Of a DNA stretch of 64,000 nucleotides, positions 8,521-17,503 are shown one piece after another. The stretch comes from UBA6168 sp965222975 (GTDB lineage Bacteria > Bacteroidota > Bacteroidia > Chitinophagales > Saprospiraceae), in NCBI GenBank assembly GCA_965222975.1, contig CBDCVJ010000075.1, positions 25,292 through 89,291 on the forward strand, written 5' to 3'. The notes under the pieces are model-generated. The model saw only the letters and a program-made list of their open reading frames with translations, made no database searches and had not been told where the DNA came from. Every line of letters starts with the position of its first letter. The stretch's first letter is position 1. The position numbers and the translations under genes were made by a program.

Positions 8521-10047
8521 TTACTTGCTAAGTATCACCCGCTGCGTTTGATGGTCATCACCATTGGAAGTGCTGACGAAGTACATACCCGTACCTGATT
8601 GCAATTTGGACAAATCCACTTGCAGCACATCCTGAGAAGTAGGGGTTTTTTGTTGCCAAACCTGTTTCCCATATATATCGAAAATGGTCACCCGTGATGG
8701 GGCATCGATGGCATCAAAACGGATGGTAATGTTGCCAGAAGTGGGATTTGGGAAAATGGTCAGCCCCATATGATGGGCTTCATTCAGGAAACCACTATTG
8801 CCGGGAGCCACAACGAGATTCTGACCAGGGCATTCGATTGTTCCCGCATTGATGGCAGTGATGATGGCGTCTGCTGCGTCGGTAAGGTTTTGGGCTTCTT
8901 CATAAGAAAGCTCCCCATCGTCGTAAAGACCCTGTACGTGGTTTTTAAAAGCATTTAACTTGTTGAGGGCCGGCGTTTCCTTGCCATCGCAATATTTTTC
9001 GAGTGCATCGTCGAGTTTAGTGGTCAGGCTGTTGGCTTGGCCGTTGGTCAGGTCGAGGTCTTCTTCGATATAATCGTTGGTATTGTCAACAATCACATCA
9101 ATGTTGAAGTCCGAATCGCAGGCGTCACCATAGCCGTCCGTATCACTGTCTTCCTGACCGGGGTTGGCATCGTTGGGGCAGTTATCCTCTTCATCGGGGA
9201 TACCGTCGTTGTCTGCATCAGGATCGGCAAGTGTGTAAATGGAAATTTCAGTTGGGAATGCGTAATGACCGACATAAAGCACCCCATCCAATTCATCAAT
9301 ACAGGAGGCCTGTTTCACCTCATCTATATAGCAAACAAAATTGCCGGCTGCATCAAATTTGGAAACCCGGTAATTGTTTGCTTCCGCCACATAAATATTT
9401 CCTTCAGCATCGGCGGCCACATCATTCGGGAAATTAAAAACGCTTGCATCCCCAACATAGGCCAACAAATTGCCACTCAGGTCAAAAACATCAATCCGGT
9501 GATTGGCGGAGGCTTCGGCCACATAGACCAGACCGTCCCGGATGTCGATCCCTGTAGGCCACAACATATTTGTATTGGTGAAATTTCTCAGAAATGTGCC
9601 ATCCAAGTCGAAAACAGAAACGACGCTGGCGTCCCGTTCCACCACATACACTTCACCATTATAAATTTTTACACCTTCTGGGCCATTCATATTTCCATTT
9701 CGGTCGAACGAAAATTGATATGCCCCGTCGTAGTCGAACACTTTTACCTGATCATTCCACCTGTCCCCAACATAGAGGTTTCCGTTTGGGGCAATGTCTA
9801 TACCGTCAGCTTCATTAAATCCTGTAATGTTGAACAAAAAATTGCCGGCCATATCAAACGCCCTGACTTCATCCTGCAACCTGGAAGTGGCAAAAATCCG
9901 ATAGCCATCTGTCCTGATCCCAACATAGAATTTGGTAGGGCCAGAATCAAAACTTGTATCATTTATATCTGGGCAAGTTTGAGCCTTTGACATAAGAGAG
10001 AAGAATAAAGCGAAGAAGAAAAAGATAATGTGTGAAAATTTCATCAT
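8521..10047 (-). CDS. Secreted NHL-repeat protein with TSP3, FIMAH-like and T9SS sorting domains
   Basis: The start at 10047 or 10044 gives MMKFSHIIFFFFALFFSLMS, a signal peptide ending SKAQ; an upstream in-frame start at 10089 adds 14 unlikely residues. Residues ~25-270 contain about six NHL-type blades with the recurrent FDLDGTFL/ FDAAGNF motif and phrases such as GIDIAPNGNLYVGD and DVAADAEGNIYVAEANN, forming a beta-propeller. Next is a thrombospondin type 3 / calcium-binding stretch (DADNDGIPDEEDNCPND, DSDTDGYGDACD). Then comes a helical FIMAH-like module (NSLTTKLDDALEKY, HVQGLYDDGELS). The last ~80 residues (IFPNPTSGNITIRF to RVILSK) are a T9SS type A sorting domain. It is predicted to be a cell-surface or secreted protein; ligand unknown. 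It stands alone, with a terminator downstream. Confidence 0.9.
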   Translation of the reverse strand: MMKFSHIIFFFFALFFSLMSKAQTCPDINDTSFDSGPTKFYVGIRTDGYRIFATSRLQDEVRAFDMAGNFLFNITGFNEADGIDIAPNGNLYVGDRWNDQVKVFDYDGAYQFSFDRNGNMNGPEGVKIYNGEVYVVERDASVVSVFDLDGTFLRNFTNTNMLWPTGIDIRDGLVYVAEASANHRIDVFDLSGNLLAYVGDASVFNFPNDVAADAEGNIYVAEANNYRVSKFDAAGNFVCYIDEVKQASCIDELDGVLYVGHYAFPTEISIYTLADPDADNDGIPDEEDNCPNDANPGQEDSDTDGYGDACDSDFNIDVIVDNTNDYIEEDLDLTNGQANSLTTKLDDALEKYCDGKETPALNKLNAFKNHVQGLYDDGELSYEEAQNLTDAADAIITAINAGTIECPGQNLVVAPGNSGFLNEAHHMGLTIFPNPTSGNITIRFDAIDAPSRVTIFDIYGKQVWQQKTPTSQDVLQVDLSKLQSGTGMYFVSTSNGDDHQTQRVILSK

Positions 10048-10206
10048 CAAATGGGTTTGGTTAGGAAGTGATAGGGACGTTTCGTCCAACTGATTGACGT
10101 TAAAGGATCAATACAGCACTCTTCCTATTGGTTATTGGAAAATAAGGGCGGCGGCTTTACCGCCTCCCATTTATGATTTATGGTTCGTTGTTTAGTTCCT
10201 ATTAGC

Positions 10207-10312
10207 GTAACGCAGCCTTCAGGCTGTGCCCGTCCGGCGGACTTTAGGCTGCCGGACAGTCCTGCACCAGGCTGAAGCCTGTGCGACGGGTACAGCCTGA
10301 AGACTGCGTTAC
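10207..10312. repeat. Inverted repeat, 27-bp arms, 2 mismatches
   Basis: 10207-10233 pairs with 10286-10312. The arm begins gtaacgcagccttcaggctg. A smaller palindrome (cgtccggcgg and ccggac) lies in the loop. It belongs to the type of GC-richer palindromes found between Bacteroidota genes. Confidence 0.85.
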
Positions 10313-10387
10313 AGCCCCGAGACCGCTGAATGGATACATCGGGAATGCCATAGGAGAGAGGCTTTATGGTACTGGCTCTGCCAGGTT

Positions 10388-10495
10388 AGGAGATCGGAAA
10401 ATTTTAACCTGCCCAGTCCCTCCAGGGCTTTGAGAATGCACTGTTCGATCTTTATTAAGGGGTAGGTTTTATTTTCAAATTCCCTTATTCAGTGG
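10388..10495. mobile_element. MITE-like palindromic element, copy 2 (core deleted)
   Basis: It shares the ends and inner right flank of the copy at 4111 (cggaaaattttaacct; cactgttcgat; ggggtaggtt; aattccct). The long central stem is reduced to cccagtccctccaggg, giving 108 bp instead of 156. This looks like a deletion derivative of the same family. Confidence 0.65.
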
Positions 10496-10539
10496 GCAAA
10501 AACAGGGATCGGCAATGTTTCTCACCAATTACTCCCTTG

Positions 10540-11665
10540 CTATTGACAGGGTGTTTCTAAACCAGCGAGAATGACATTATCATCGCCGCAGTCCTGATAG
10601 GTAATGCTGCTGCTTGGGTTAACAATGAAGTTGTCAGAAGCAGCCAAGGCTGGGGCACCTCCAATGACAAGAGGCCCTTCCAATTTTACATCAATAATTT
10701 GGGCATTATCCGCCTTGTTCCTAAACAAGAAATTATCATTTGCGCCATCTATTAGCAGGTAATTCCTACGGTTATGATGAGAGTAATTATCGATGGCTTT
10801 CCATTTTGTACTTGATAAAGCCTTTTCAAGCATTTTACCATTGGGTAACCGCATATTGCCCTGAAAAGTGCAAAAGATCATTCCGTTATTACCTGCATCA
10901 AATTCGTTGTCTTGGGCTATTCCGCGAGAACTGCTGGCAAATAAGTTGTGTTGAAAACCTTTGATATAGTTGCCCTTTAATTTTGAATTATTGCCACTTT
11001 CGACAACAATTCCTACGCCTTTTGTCCCGATATTTTTCACGTTCTCTACATGATTGTCATAAATGCCAGCATTGTGGCTTCCGCCACTCAGCCATATGCA
11101 GTATTGAAAATCCTCAATCCGATTTTTTTCTATTCGAGCAAACCTGGATTTTTCTAAGAAGATCCCAGTATTCCCAGTTGGCTTTTGGGGTAGAATGGTC
11201 AATCCGTTAATCTTCACGAAATTCGAATTCCGAACATAGATAGCTGGGTCAATGTTATTCGTAACTGCACTAAAAACGCCACCTCCTTTTTCAGACACAT
11301 CGAAGTAAATTTTAGCCCCTTCCTGCCCTTCTATCCTTACAGTCTGCGTAATCATCACCGTCCCCGATTCCCACGATGACTTTGCCATTCACGCCCGCCT
11401 CGGCGATAGCCGCTGCCAGCCCGTCCACTGAGCCAGCGGGTAGGTACACCGTCGCACGGGAACTGGTGCCTTCATAGGTGGGTGGGTTGTTGTAATCGGC
11501 CTCCAACTCGGCCATGGCTTCATTGACTACGGCTTCGATCTTGGCGAGTTGAGGATGATCAAGTTGCATTTCAGGTGAGGGGCCGACATTTTCTTTTTGG
11601 CAAGCTGTGAGCAACAAAGTGGTCAGCATGATCAAATAAATACCAGCATGAAATATTTTTTTCAT
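10540..11665 (-). CDS. Parallel beta-helix lipoprotein, broken by one frameshift
   Basis: Two overlapping frames form one protein of about 375 residues. The first (from 11665) starts MKKIFHAGIYLIMLTTLLLT with lipobox LTAC and reads to AAAIAEAGVNGKVIV. The second continues ESGTVMITQTVRIEG and ends QDCGDDNVILAGLETPCQ at 10540. Removing one base from the ccc run at 11370-11372 (plus strand) joins them into the phrase GKVIVESGTVMIT, normal for a beta-helix. The body has pectate-lyase/NosD-like right-handed helix rungs (NSNFVKINGLTILPQ, SRFARIEKNRIEDFQY, GNNSKLKGNYIKGFQHN). It is an outer-membrane or periplasmic lipoprotein of unknown substrate. The shift may be a sequencing error or a recent inactivation. 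Confidence 0.8.
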
Positions 11666-11952
11666 TGATTAATTGATTTTATTGAATGGGCAATAAAGGT
11701 CAGCGCAAGGCACTGCTTCTTCACGGCCAATTCGGGTTACAGAGATAATTGTTAAAGAATTGCTTTTTAAGCAGCTTTTGGAATATCAGGCATACAACTT
11801 ACCTTTCTGGCATGGTTGCCATGTCACGTCCGATGTGAGAAATAAACCTAAAAAAATATGCCTCCAAATAGGAATAATAGGGAAATAAGCTTAGTGCCCC
11901 GACTTTGAAATAATTGTTCTTTATTTAACCTTGGTGAGCGATTTGGTTATTT

Positions 11953-12097
11953 GGCTCTAAGTGATTTCATTTGGTCAAAAGATTTACTAAATTTTTGAAA
12001 TTTAGCAAATCAGTCAAAACCATCCGTTTTGCTAAATCTTGAAGATTTAGTAAAACTTTTCATAAAAATTATTGACCAAATGAAATCACTTAGAGCC
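11953..12097. repeat. Perfect 26-bp inverted repeat with inner stem
   Basis: 11953-11978 is the exact reverse complement of 12072-12097; the arm begins ggctctaagtgatttcattt. The ~93-bp loop carries further pairing segments (gatttactaaat with atttagtaaaa), giving a long branched hairpin. Confidence 0.9.
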
Positions 12098-12186
12098 GGT
12101 TATTTAATATTTGCCCAAAATTAATTGTTGGATATTTTGTTTGTCAGGAAAAATCGTTCAAATCAATTTAATTTATATAATACTTA

Positions 12187-12296
12187 TTCAGCGCCTCCAA
12201 CGGATGTAATTTACAAGGGATAGATATTTAAAATCTGTAATAATCCCCGTTGTAAATAATATCTGTTGCGAAAAAATCTCCGTTGGAGGCGCTGAA
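12187..12296. repeat. Perfect 18-bp inverted repeat
   Basis: 12187-12204 (ttcagcgcctccaacgga) is the exact reverse complement of 12279-12296. The ~74-bp loop is AT-rich. Confidence 0.9.
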
Positions 12297-12430
12297 ATTT
12301 ATTAATTGTTAAGATTTCTTCTGTTTCTCGGAATAACGGTGTTTGGTATATATTAGCCTGACAAAAATTTTTAGAATTAGGTCTATTATATAATCAAATT
12401 CGAATTTTATCAACCAATATAACATCAAAT

Positions 12431-12491
12431 AAGGGAAGTGGAAATAAATAATCCTGATTAAAATACAGGATTATTTATTTCCACCTCCCTT
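12431..12491. repeat. 26-bp hairpin after a lipoprotein gene, possible terminator
   Basis: 12431-12456 pairs with 12466-12491 with one mismatch and a 9-nt loop. The right arm reads in reverse aagggaggtggaaataaata, similar to the hairpin head at 2173. It begins 7 bp after the stop of the minus-strand lipoprotein gene, so it may end or stabilise that transcript. No clear U-run follows. Confidence 0.8.
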
Positions 12492-12498
12492 AAAAAAA

Positions 12499-13179
12499 TC
12501 ATGGCCAGTGAACAGCATCCAACCAATCTGTGCAAGTATTTGGACCTGGACAAGGATTGTCGAGTTCACACAGGCAACCACCACATAAGGTTTGGATTTG
12601 GGCAGGCATGCAAGAAGGGATTTTATCTTGATGGGTACGGACGATCATGTGGACTCCTTGGTTTTCTGCGTCGGCCAATCCAAGTCCGTTTAACCAAAGC
12701 CCGCTACTGATATCATTTTCTTTGAGGCTGGCAGAAATGTTCACTTTGCCATTATTGCCAAGCACTTTGCCATTGGCAAAACCAGCATCATAAAAAACAG
12801 GGCTGCCTTCAACCACATCAAAGATGATCCACCAGAGTGTTACTGCGTCCCCTTCCAGACTTTCGATTGGGTCTGTATGAATATTGACCGTTAACTTGTT
12901 CGAGTTTCGTGTCAATTGGGAAGTACCAACAATGTCATTGTTGGGGTCTGAAGGATACCTATCAGTCACATCAGTCGTTTGTTGGGAGGCACTGCGATCC
13001 GTCACATGATTCTCATTGTCATTTGAAAAGGTGACAGTCCCATTCATGTAATCCAAAATGGTGCTGGAGGGAATAGCCTTCATTTTCGCATTTTCTACCG
13101 TCGGGACGCTTTGCTCTTCGGCACATCCAAACAGAAAAACGAGGGCCATGCAGGTAAATAATTTCAAAAGATTTTTCAT
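12499..13179 (-). CDS. Hypothetical lipoprotein with Cys-rich tail
   Basis: A 226-residue protein that I do not recognise. The N-terminus MKNLLKLFTCMALVFLFGCA is a lipoprotein signal with the lipobox cysteine at ~19. The middle (residues ~85-175) is beta-rich: LTVNIHTDPIESLEGDAVTLWWIIFD and GKVNISASLKENDISSGLWL. It resembles the small domains of CHRD- or DOMON-like secreted proteins, without a firm match. The last 40 residues hold eight cysteines (CMPAQIQTLCGGCLCELDNP), suggesting disulfides. It is 100 bp downstream of the cytochrome c peroxidase gene on the same strand and may be co-transcribed with it. Cellular location is probably the outer membrane, facing the periplasm or surface. Confidence 0.7.
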   Translation of the reverse strand: MKNLLKLFTCMALVFLFGCAEEQSVPTVENAKMKAIPSSTILDYMNGTVTFSNDNENHVTDRSASQQTTDVTDRYPSDPNNDIVGTSQLTRNSNKLTVNIHTDPIESLEGDAVTLWWIIFDVVEGSPVFYDAGFANGKVLGNNGKVNISASLKENDISSGLWLNGLGLADAENQGVHMIVRTHQDKIPSCMPAQIQTLCGGCLCELDNPCPGPNTCTDWLDAVHWP

Positions 13180-13281
13180 TGAATTAAATTTTAAAAGTTA
13201 AAAAATTGGGTTTATTGTGATTGCCGGTCCATTGGGGCAAGGCAATGCTGTTTTGGAAAACCGGTTTTTGGTTAGGTCAAC

Positions 13282-14634
13282 TCAATTGCACCCCAAATCC
13301 GCCCTCGACTGTTCATCGTTGTTGGGGATGCAATTGCCAGAGTGTACAGATAGCGGCTGATAGCGCAGCAAGCTTGGATCGTTTAAAGCGTTTTCAATAA
13401 AATCCGTCAAGGCATCAATTTCATCGCTGGTGAGGTTGAGCGGTTTGAACTGTTCGGCCAATTGACTGTCAGGCACATTGCTGTTCTCCTTCACAGCGTT
13501 GTTTTTATAAACCACTACATCCCGCACCTTGGTAAAACCCGCCCCATGACCGTAGAAAGGAGAATCAGTCAGGTTGTAAAGCTGGGGTACTTTAAACCTA
13601 TACTTATCTGTATCCTTTTTGGTAAAACTATACCTGCCGAGGTTGCCATCCGAATTGGCATCAGCCCCATAAGTGGCCTCCACGTTCTCAAATAAATCCT
13701 TCATGCCCAAGGCATGGAATTCCATATTGGCAAGGCTGGGACCGTTGTGGCAACTCGCACATCCAGCCTTGCCAAAGAAAAGCACAGCGCCTTCTTTTTG
13801 CCCATCCGTCATGGCGTTGGGGTCGCCCCGCAACCAAAGCTGGAATGGGGCTTGATCGGCGAAAAGGGTGCGTTCGTAAGCAGCAATGGCCAGTCCTGCG
13901 TGTTCTTTGTCGTATCGAATAGAAGTGTCAACGTTTGGGAAGGCTTGGTCAAACAGCGCTTGATAATTCAGGTCTTCACATACTTCGGCATTCATTTTCA
14001 AGCGGTGAACATCTTGGGCAGCAATAGCCTGACTTTCAATGCCTTGATAGCCAAGGAAATTGACCTCCATTGGTGTGCCCGCTGTCCAATTTGCTTCGGT
14101 GCCGGCATTCACTCCCGTTGCCCCGAACTGGCCGTTCCATATGATAGCTTCCTGATAGGCTATGTTCAAGGCCGATGGGGTGCGGATGGGCTGGACATCC
14201 AACTCCGAAACATCGTACATGGGATCAGGCATCCTGCCTTCTCCATTGGCACCAAAACCAATCCCTCCATCAGAAATAGCCTGGTGTCTGCCTGCTTGAA
14301 AACCTGCACTGGCAAAATGGCAGGAAGCGCATGAAAACTGTCCCAAATGCTCGGTATGTTTTGGGCTTAATCCGATGCCTGTTTCATGGAACAACAGTCG
14401 ACCCAGGTCAATTTTTTCTTGCGTAAGAGGATTGTTGGGGTCTTGTGGGATTTTGGCAAACTCATTGGGCAATGGCAGGAGAAAATGTGTTTTGCCGACA
14501 TTATTGGATGCATCTTTAAGGGCTTGCTCCAGTTGTTGGTCGAGTTGGGTATTGCCCGCACCATCATCATCTTTTTGACAAGCAGCCATTACCATAGCCA
14601 TAAAAAAAACCAAGGAGAAATTTTTCAGTCTCAT
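13282..14634 (-). CDS. Dihaem cytochrome c peroxidase (MauG/CcpA family) lipoprotein
   Basis: A 450-residue protein beginning MRLKNFSLVFFMAMVMAAC (lipobox MAAC). Two haem-binding CXXCH motifs are present: FSCASCHFASAGF (residues ~100) and AGCASCHNGPSLAN (residues ~290). Family motifs include IDLGRLLFHETGIGLS, IRTPSALN, and the phrases FKVPQLYNLTDSPFYGHGAGFTK and FKPLNLTSDEIDALTDFI. Members reduce hydrogen peroxide with electrons from cytochromes or modify proteins (MauG). A lipoprotein form facing the periplasm is common in Bacteroidota. Length fits the family. The downstream unknown lipoprotein is on the same strand. Whether it is a true peroxidase cannot be settled from sequence alone. Confidence 0.9.
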   Translation of the reverse strand: MRLKNFSLVFFMAMVMAACQKDDDGAGNTQLDQQLEQALKDASNNVGKTHFLLPLPNEFAKIPQDPNNPLTQEKIDLGRLLFHETGIGLSPKHTEHLGQFSCASCHFASAGFQAGRHQAISDGGIGFGANGEGRMPDPMYDVSELDVQPIRTPSALNIAYQEAIIWNGQFGATGVNAGTEANWTAGTPMEVNFLGYQGIESQAIAAQDVHRLKMNAEVCEDLNYQALFDQAFPNVDTSIRYDKEHAGLAIAAYERTLFADQAPFQLWLRGDPNAMTDGQKEGAVLFFGKAGCASCHNGPSLANMEFHALGMKDLFENVEATYGADANSDGNLGRYSFTKKDTDKYRFKVPQLYNLTDSPFYGHGAGFTKVRDVVVYKNNAVKENSNVPDSQLAEQFKPLNLTSDEIDALTDFIENALNDPSLLRYQPLSVHSGNCIPNNDEQSRADLGCN

Positions 14635-15051
14635 AATGCAAGGGGTTTTATAAATAGGTGCCTATAGAAAGCGCATAGCGCTCCCATGTTTCTACGACCT
14701 ATTCCTGTTTCAGAAATAAATAGTTGAAATGTGTTTTTTTGGTTTTTAAAATATCCCGCTATTTAATTGCCAAACACTCTATAATAGATATGCCTCGTGA
14801 TTAGTAGAAAAACGCAATAAATTACCTCCCTTTCCTGATAGGAAAAGATGCAGAAATGAGCATGTTAAAATCGATTGTATTTAATCGTCTTTTATTTAAC
14901 TGTGGCGAGAGTTTGGTTTCTTGGGATTTTCTCAAAATTAATGACAATATGTTTTTGTTAACTGTAAATTTCATTCAAATAAAATAAAAATAATTAAATA
15001 ATTATTTTTCAACTGTTCATCAGAGATGTTCGTAAATAAATAATTCTAATG

Positions 15052-15177
15052 TGTTTCCTCCCCCCAGCCCCCTCCAAAGGGGGATACAGGCCCGTTCAAT
15101 TGTAGAATTGAGTGCTATAGCTCTAAATTTTAGCAGGCTTTATCTCCCCCTTTGGAGGGGGCTGGGGGGAGGAAACA
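15052..15177. repeat. Inverted repeat with ~33-bp arms (ccccccagccccctcc type)
   Basis: Left arm from 15052 reads tgtttcctccccccagcccc and continues ctccaaaggggga. The right arm ending at 15177 is its near-perfect reverse complement, around a loop of ~55 bp. The C-rich arms stand out from the AT-rich surroundings. Confidence 0.9.
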
Positions 15178-15315
15178 TGGGGTAACAAATTCCAAAATTT
15201 TATTTATGAACAACTTTATCCTACATAAATAAATCATGTTGATTTTCAAAATTACCACGAATTAAAGGGCTTTCTTATAAAAATTTAAAAGTCATCAAAT
15301 AGACTTTTTTAATAG

Positions 15316-15405
15316 GATTCCAACGTAGGCGGGATTTTGTAATCCCGCACTTCACCCAAAGTGGAAGCCAGTGCGGGATTACAAAATCCCGCCTACGTTG
15401 GAATC
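15316..15405. repeat. Perfect 35-bp inverted repeat
   Basis: 15316-15350 is the exact reverse complement of 15371-15405, with a 20-bp loop. Each arm contains its own smaller palindrome, gcgggattttgtaatcccgc, so alternative cruciform structures are possible. Confidence 0.92.
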
Positions 15406-15483
15406 TCTGCCTACCAGCAGGCAGGCTAAAATGTCAAAATTTCGGGCATTTATATTATTTAAAAAAAAACCTTGCCTCTAATA

Positions 15484-15858
15484 TTATTCGTTTGCATTTG
15501 CATGCAGTACTTTGTATTCACTCGGCCGCATCCCCACCACCTTCTTGAACACCTTCCCAAAATAATCCGGGTCGCTGAAACCGGTGGAAAAGGCCACCTC
15601 GGCAATGGACATGTCCTTGTCCCTTAATAAGATTTTGGCCTTTTCTACCCTCATATCCCGGATGAGGTGGTTGGCGGATTGGCCACAATCCGCCATCAAC
15701 TTGCGGTAGAGTTGGGGTTTGCTGATGGCGGCTTTGCGGCTCAATGACTCGACCGAGAATTGGTCGTCATGGAGGTGGGCTTGGATGATATTCTTTACTC
15801 GATAGAGGGTAGGGTTTTCCATTTGATCCGTTGTTGTGCTTGTGTCAAAAAAATGCAT
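15484..15858 (-). CDS. Short AraC-family DNA-binding protein
   Basis: A 124-residue protein consisting almost only of the AraC/XylS double helix-turn-helix domain: FSVESLSRKAAISKPQLYRK (first HTH), then MSIAEVAFSTGFSDPDYFGK and VFKKVVGMRPSEYK (second HTH and signature). No sensor domain precedes it. In Bacteroidota such domains usually sit at the end of hybrid two-component or ligand-binding regulators. This could therefore be a natural stand-alone regulator or the remnant of a larger one. An internal start at 15822 (MENPTLYRV) is also plausible. It is divergent from the gene at 16029, 170 bp away, and could regulate it; that is inference. Confidence 0.85.
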   Translation of the reverse strand: MHFFDTSTTTDQMENPTLYRVKNIIQAHLHDDQFSVESLSRKAAISKPQLYRKLMADCGQSANHLIRDMRVEKAKILLRDKDMSIAEVAFSTGFSDPDYFGKVFKKVVGMRPSEYKVLHANANE

Positions 15859-16028
15859 TCCCAGTATTTTTTTGGATGCGGTACAAATTTCTTCCAGTCT
15901 CTTTTGTCTTGCAAAGACAATTTTTTGGGATTTATATAAAATTTATTGGTTATGCTTCTTGAATATTTATTATATATTCCTGATTATCAATATATTTAGC
16001 CGATGGTTCATTTTATAAAATAAGCCGC

Positions 16029-17495
16029 ATGAAAGACACCAAGCTCATCCGTTTTTTAGCGACTTTGGATGTGAACGAAATGAAATCCTTCCAAAAGTTT
16101 GCTCGGTCGCCCTACCACAATAGCAACAAGCAATTGATCGGACTATTGGACTGCCTCGCCAAATACCACCCTTCTTTCGATCAAAGAAATTTTAAAAAGG
16201 AAACCATTTACCGTAAAATACATCCTAAGGACAAAGGCTACCACGAGGGCCGCATGAGCCTGCTCATGGCACAGCTCGTGCAGTTGTTCAAGCAGTTCCT
16301 CGCTTATGAGCAGGTGCGGAAGAATGAGTTTTTGCAGCGCAAATACCGCTTACATGGGCTACTGGAAAAACGTATAGACGATGAATATCAAAAGGAAGTG
16401 AAAAAACAAGAGGAGGCCTTAAACGATTGGCGAGAGGATGAACATTATCATTTGGAACGGCTGCTTTTGAACTGGGAGTTATTCCATCACCCAGCTACTG
16501 CCCGACACCAAGTGGGCATGCCAAGCCTTGACAATGCGATGGAATCATTGGACCGCTTTTTTGTTTGGTCAAAGCTGAAGCTGTCTGCTGCGGTGTTTAA
16601 TAGGGAACGGATATTTAGTGAAAAACACGGGATTAATTTATTGGAGAATATTTTAGAGAAATTTGGCAGCTATATTAGAAATGTGGATGAATTAAATATT
16701 TACCGGAAAATTATTCAAGCTCAAGCTGATGATAAAAAAGATATATTAAGTGGTTTAGTAGCAGATTATATAAAACATGCACAACATTTATCGGCCTTTG
16801 AAAAAGCAAAACTATATATTTTCATTAATAACCTTTTTTCCAGAAAATCCAGACAAGGTGGCACTATCAATCGTAAGGATTTATTTAAACTGATTAATTA
16901 TAAATTTACCGACCCTACCGATAAGGTTGAAAATATACTTACTGAGACTGGATTTACCAATATTGCCGTCACTGGCAGTGCCCTGCATGAGTTTAAATGG
17001 ACGGAAAATTTCATAAAGCAATACCAAGAGAAGTTGAACGAAACTGTAAGGGAAGATGCCGTTTCTTTAGCCAATGCATATTTGCACTTTTATACAGCGA
17101 TGAAGAAAAATGACAAAAAGAGCTACAAGGAAACAATAAACTATTTGAATAAAATTAACACAAATAGACCTTTTTATTTTTATCGAATAAAAATAATAGC
17201 CTTGAAAATTCATTTTGAGTATTATTTGCGTAACGAAGAAGAATATGCTTTCCTGATGGATTATTGCAATGCATTTGAAAAGCAATTGAAAAGAGAAAAA
17301 ACCATGGGACAGTCGAAAAAAAGTGCATTTATAAATTTCGTTGAAGCATTGAAAAAACTCATTGATTCTGTCTCCGACCCTAATTTTAAACATTTCAAAA
17401 GAGCAGAGCTTATTGAAGCAATTAGCAGTAAAAATGACATTTCCTCTAAAATATGGCTATTAGAAAAATCCAGGGAATTGAAAACAACTCCCTGA
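16029..17495 (+). CDS. Helical hypothetical protein (Saprospiraceae-type, alpha-solenoid-like)
   Basis: A 488-residue protein without signal peptide or membrane segment, and of unknown function. The N-terminus (TKLIRFLATLDVNEMKSFQK, FARSPYHNSNKQLIGLLDCL) is a motif I associate with a Bacteroidota family of uncharacterised helical proteins. The remainder is alpha-helical and charged, suggestive of TPR-like or solenoid packing. The first ~600 bases have ordinary composition, while the rest (16600-17495) is clearly more AT-rich, suggesting mosaic origin or relaxed codon use. The gene is convergent with the small FnIII gene (8-bp gap). A protein of similar size and character is encoded at 27262-28773. 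Confidence 0.65.
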   Translation: MKDTKLIRFLATLDVNEMKSFQKFARSPYHNSNKQLIGLLDCLAKYHPSFDQRNFKKETIYRKIHPKDKGYHEGRMSLLMAQLVQLFKQFLAYEQVRKNEFLQRKYRLHGLLEKRIDDEYQKEVKKQEEALNDWREDEHYHLERLLLNWELFHHPATARHQVGMPSLDNAMESLDRFFVWSKLKLSAAVFNRERIFSEKHGINLLENILEKFGSYIRNVDELNIYRKIIQAQADDKKDILSGLVADYIKHAQHLSAFEKAKLYIFINNLFSRKSRQGGTINRKDLFKLINYKFTDPTDKVENILTETGFTNIAVTGSALHEFKWTENFIKQYQEKLNETVREDAVSLANAYLHFYTAMKKNDKKSYKETINYLNKINTNRPFYFYRIKIIALKIHFEYYLRNEEEYAFLMDYCNAFEKQLKREKTMGQSKKSAFINFVEALKKLIDSVSDPNFKHFKRAELIEAISSKNDISSKIWLLEKSRELKTTP

Positions 17496-17503
17496 ATAAT
17501 GTT

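Larger units (their letters stand above)
10048..10539. other. Gene-free gap holding two repeat elements
   Basis: No ORF is supported. The gap contains the inverted repeat 10207-10312 and the truncated MITE-like copy 10388-10495. The remainder is upstream sequence of the NHL gene, with no clear promoter. Confidence 0.5.
11666..12498. other. Gene-free gap of ~830 bp holding three inverted repeats
   Basis: No ORF is supported in this AT-rich gap. It holds the inverted repeats 11953-12097, 12187-12296 and 12431-12491. The last sits at the 3' end of the following minus-strand gene. Confidence 0.6.
14635..15483. other. Gene-free gap of ~850 bp holding two large palindromes
   Basis: AT-rich, with no supported ORF. 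It contains the palindromes 15052-15177 and 15316-15405. Its outer part (gttcgtaaataaa near 15029 and tttatttatgaac near 15209) extends the first palindrome imperfectly. Confidence 0.6.

Noticed and set aside
9037..9990. 317-codon plus-strand ORF
   Set aside because: It lies wholly opposite the NHL/T9SS gene, which has a signal peptide, clear domains and a terminator; the antisense product has none.
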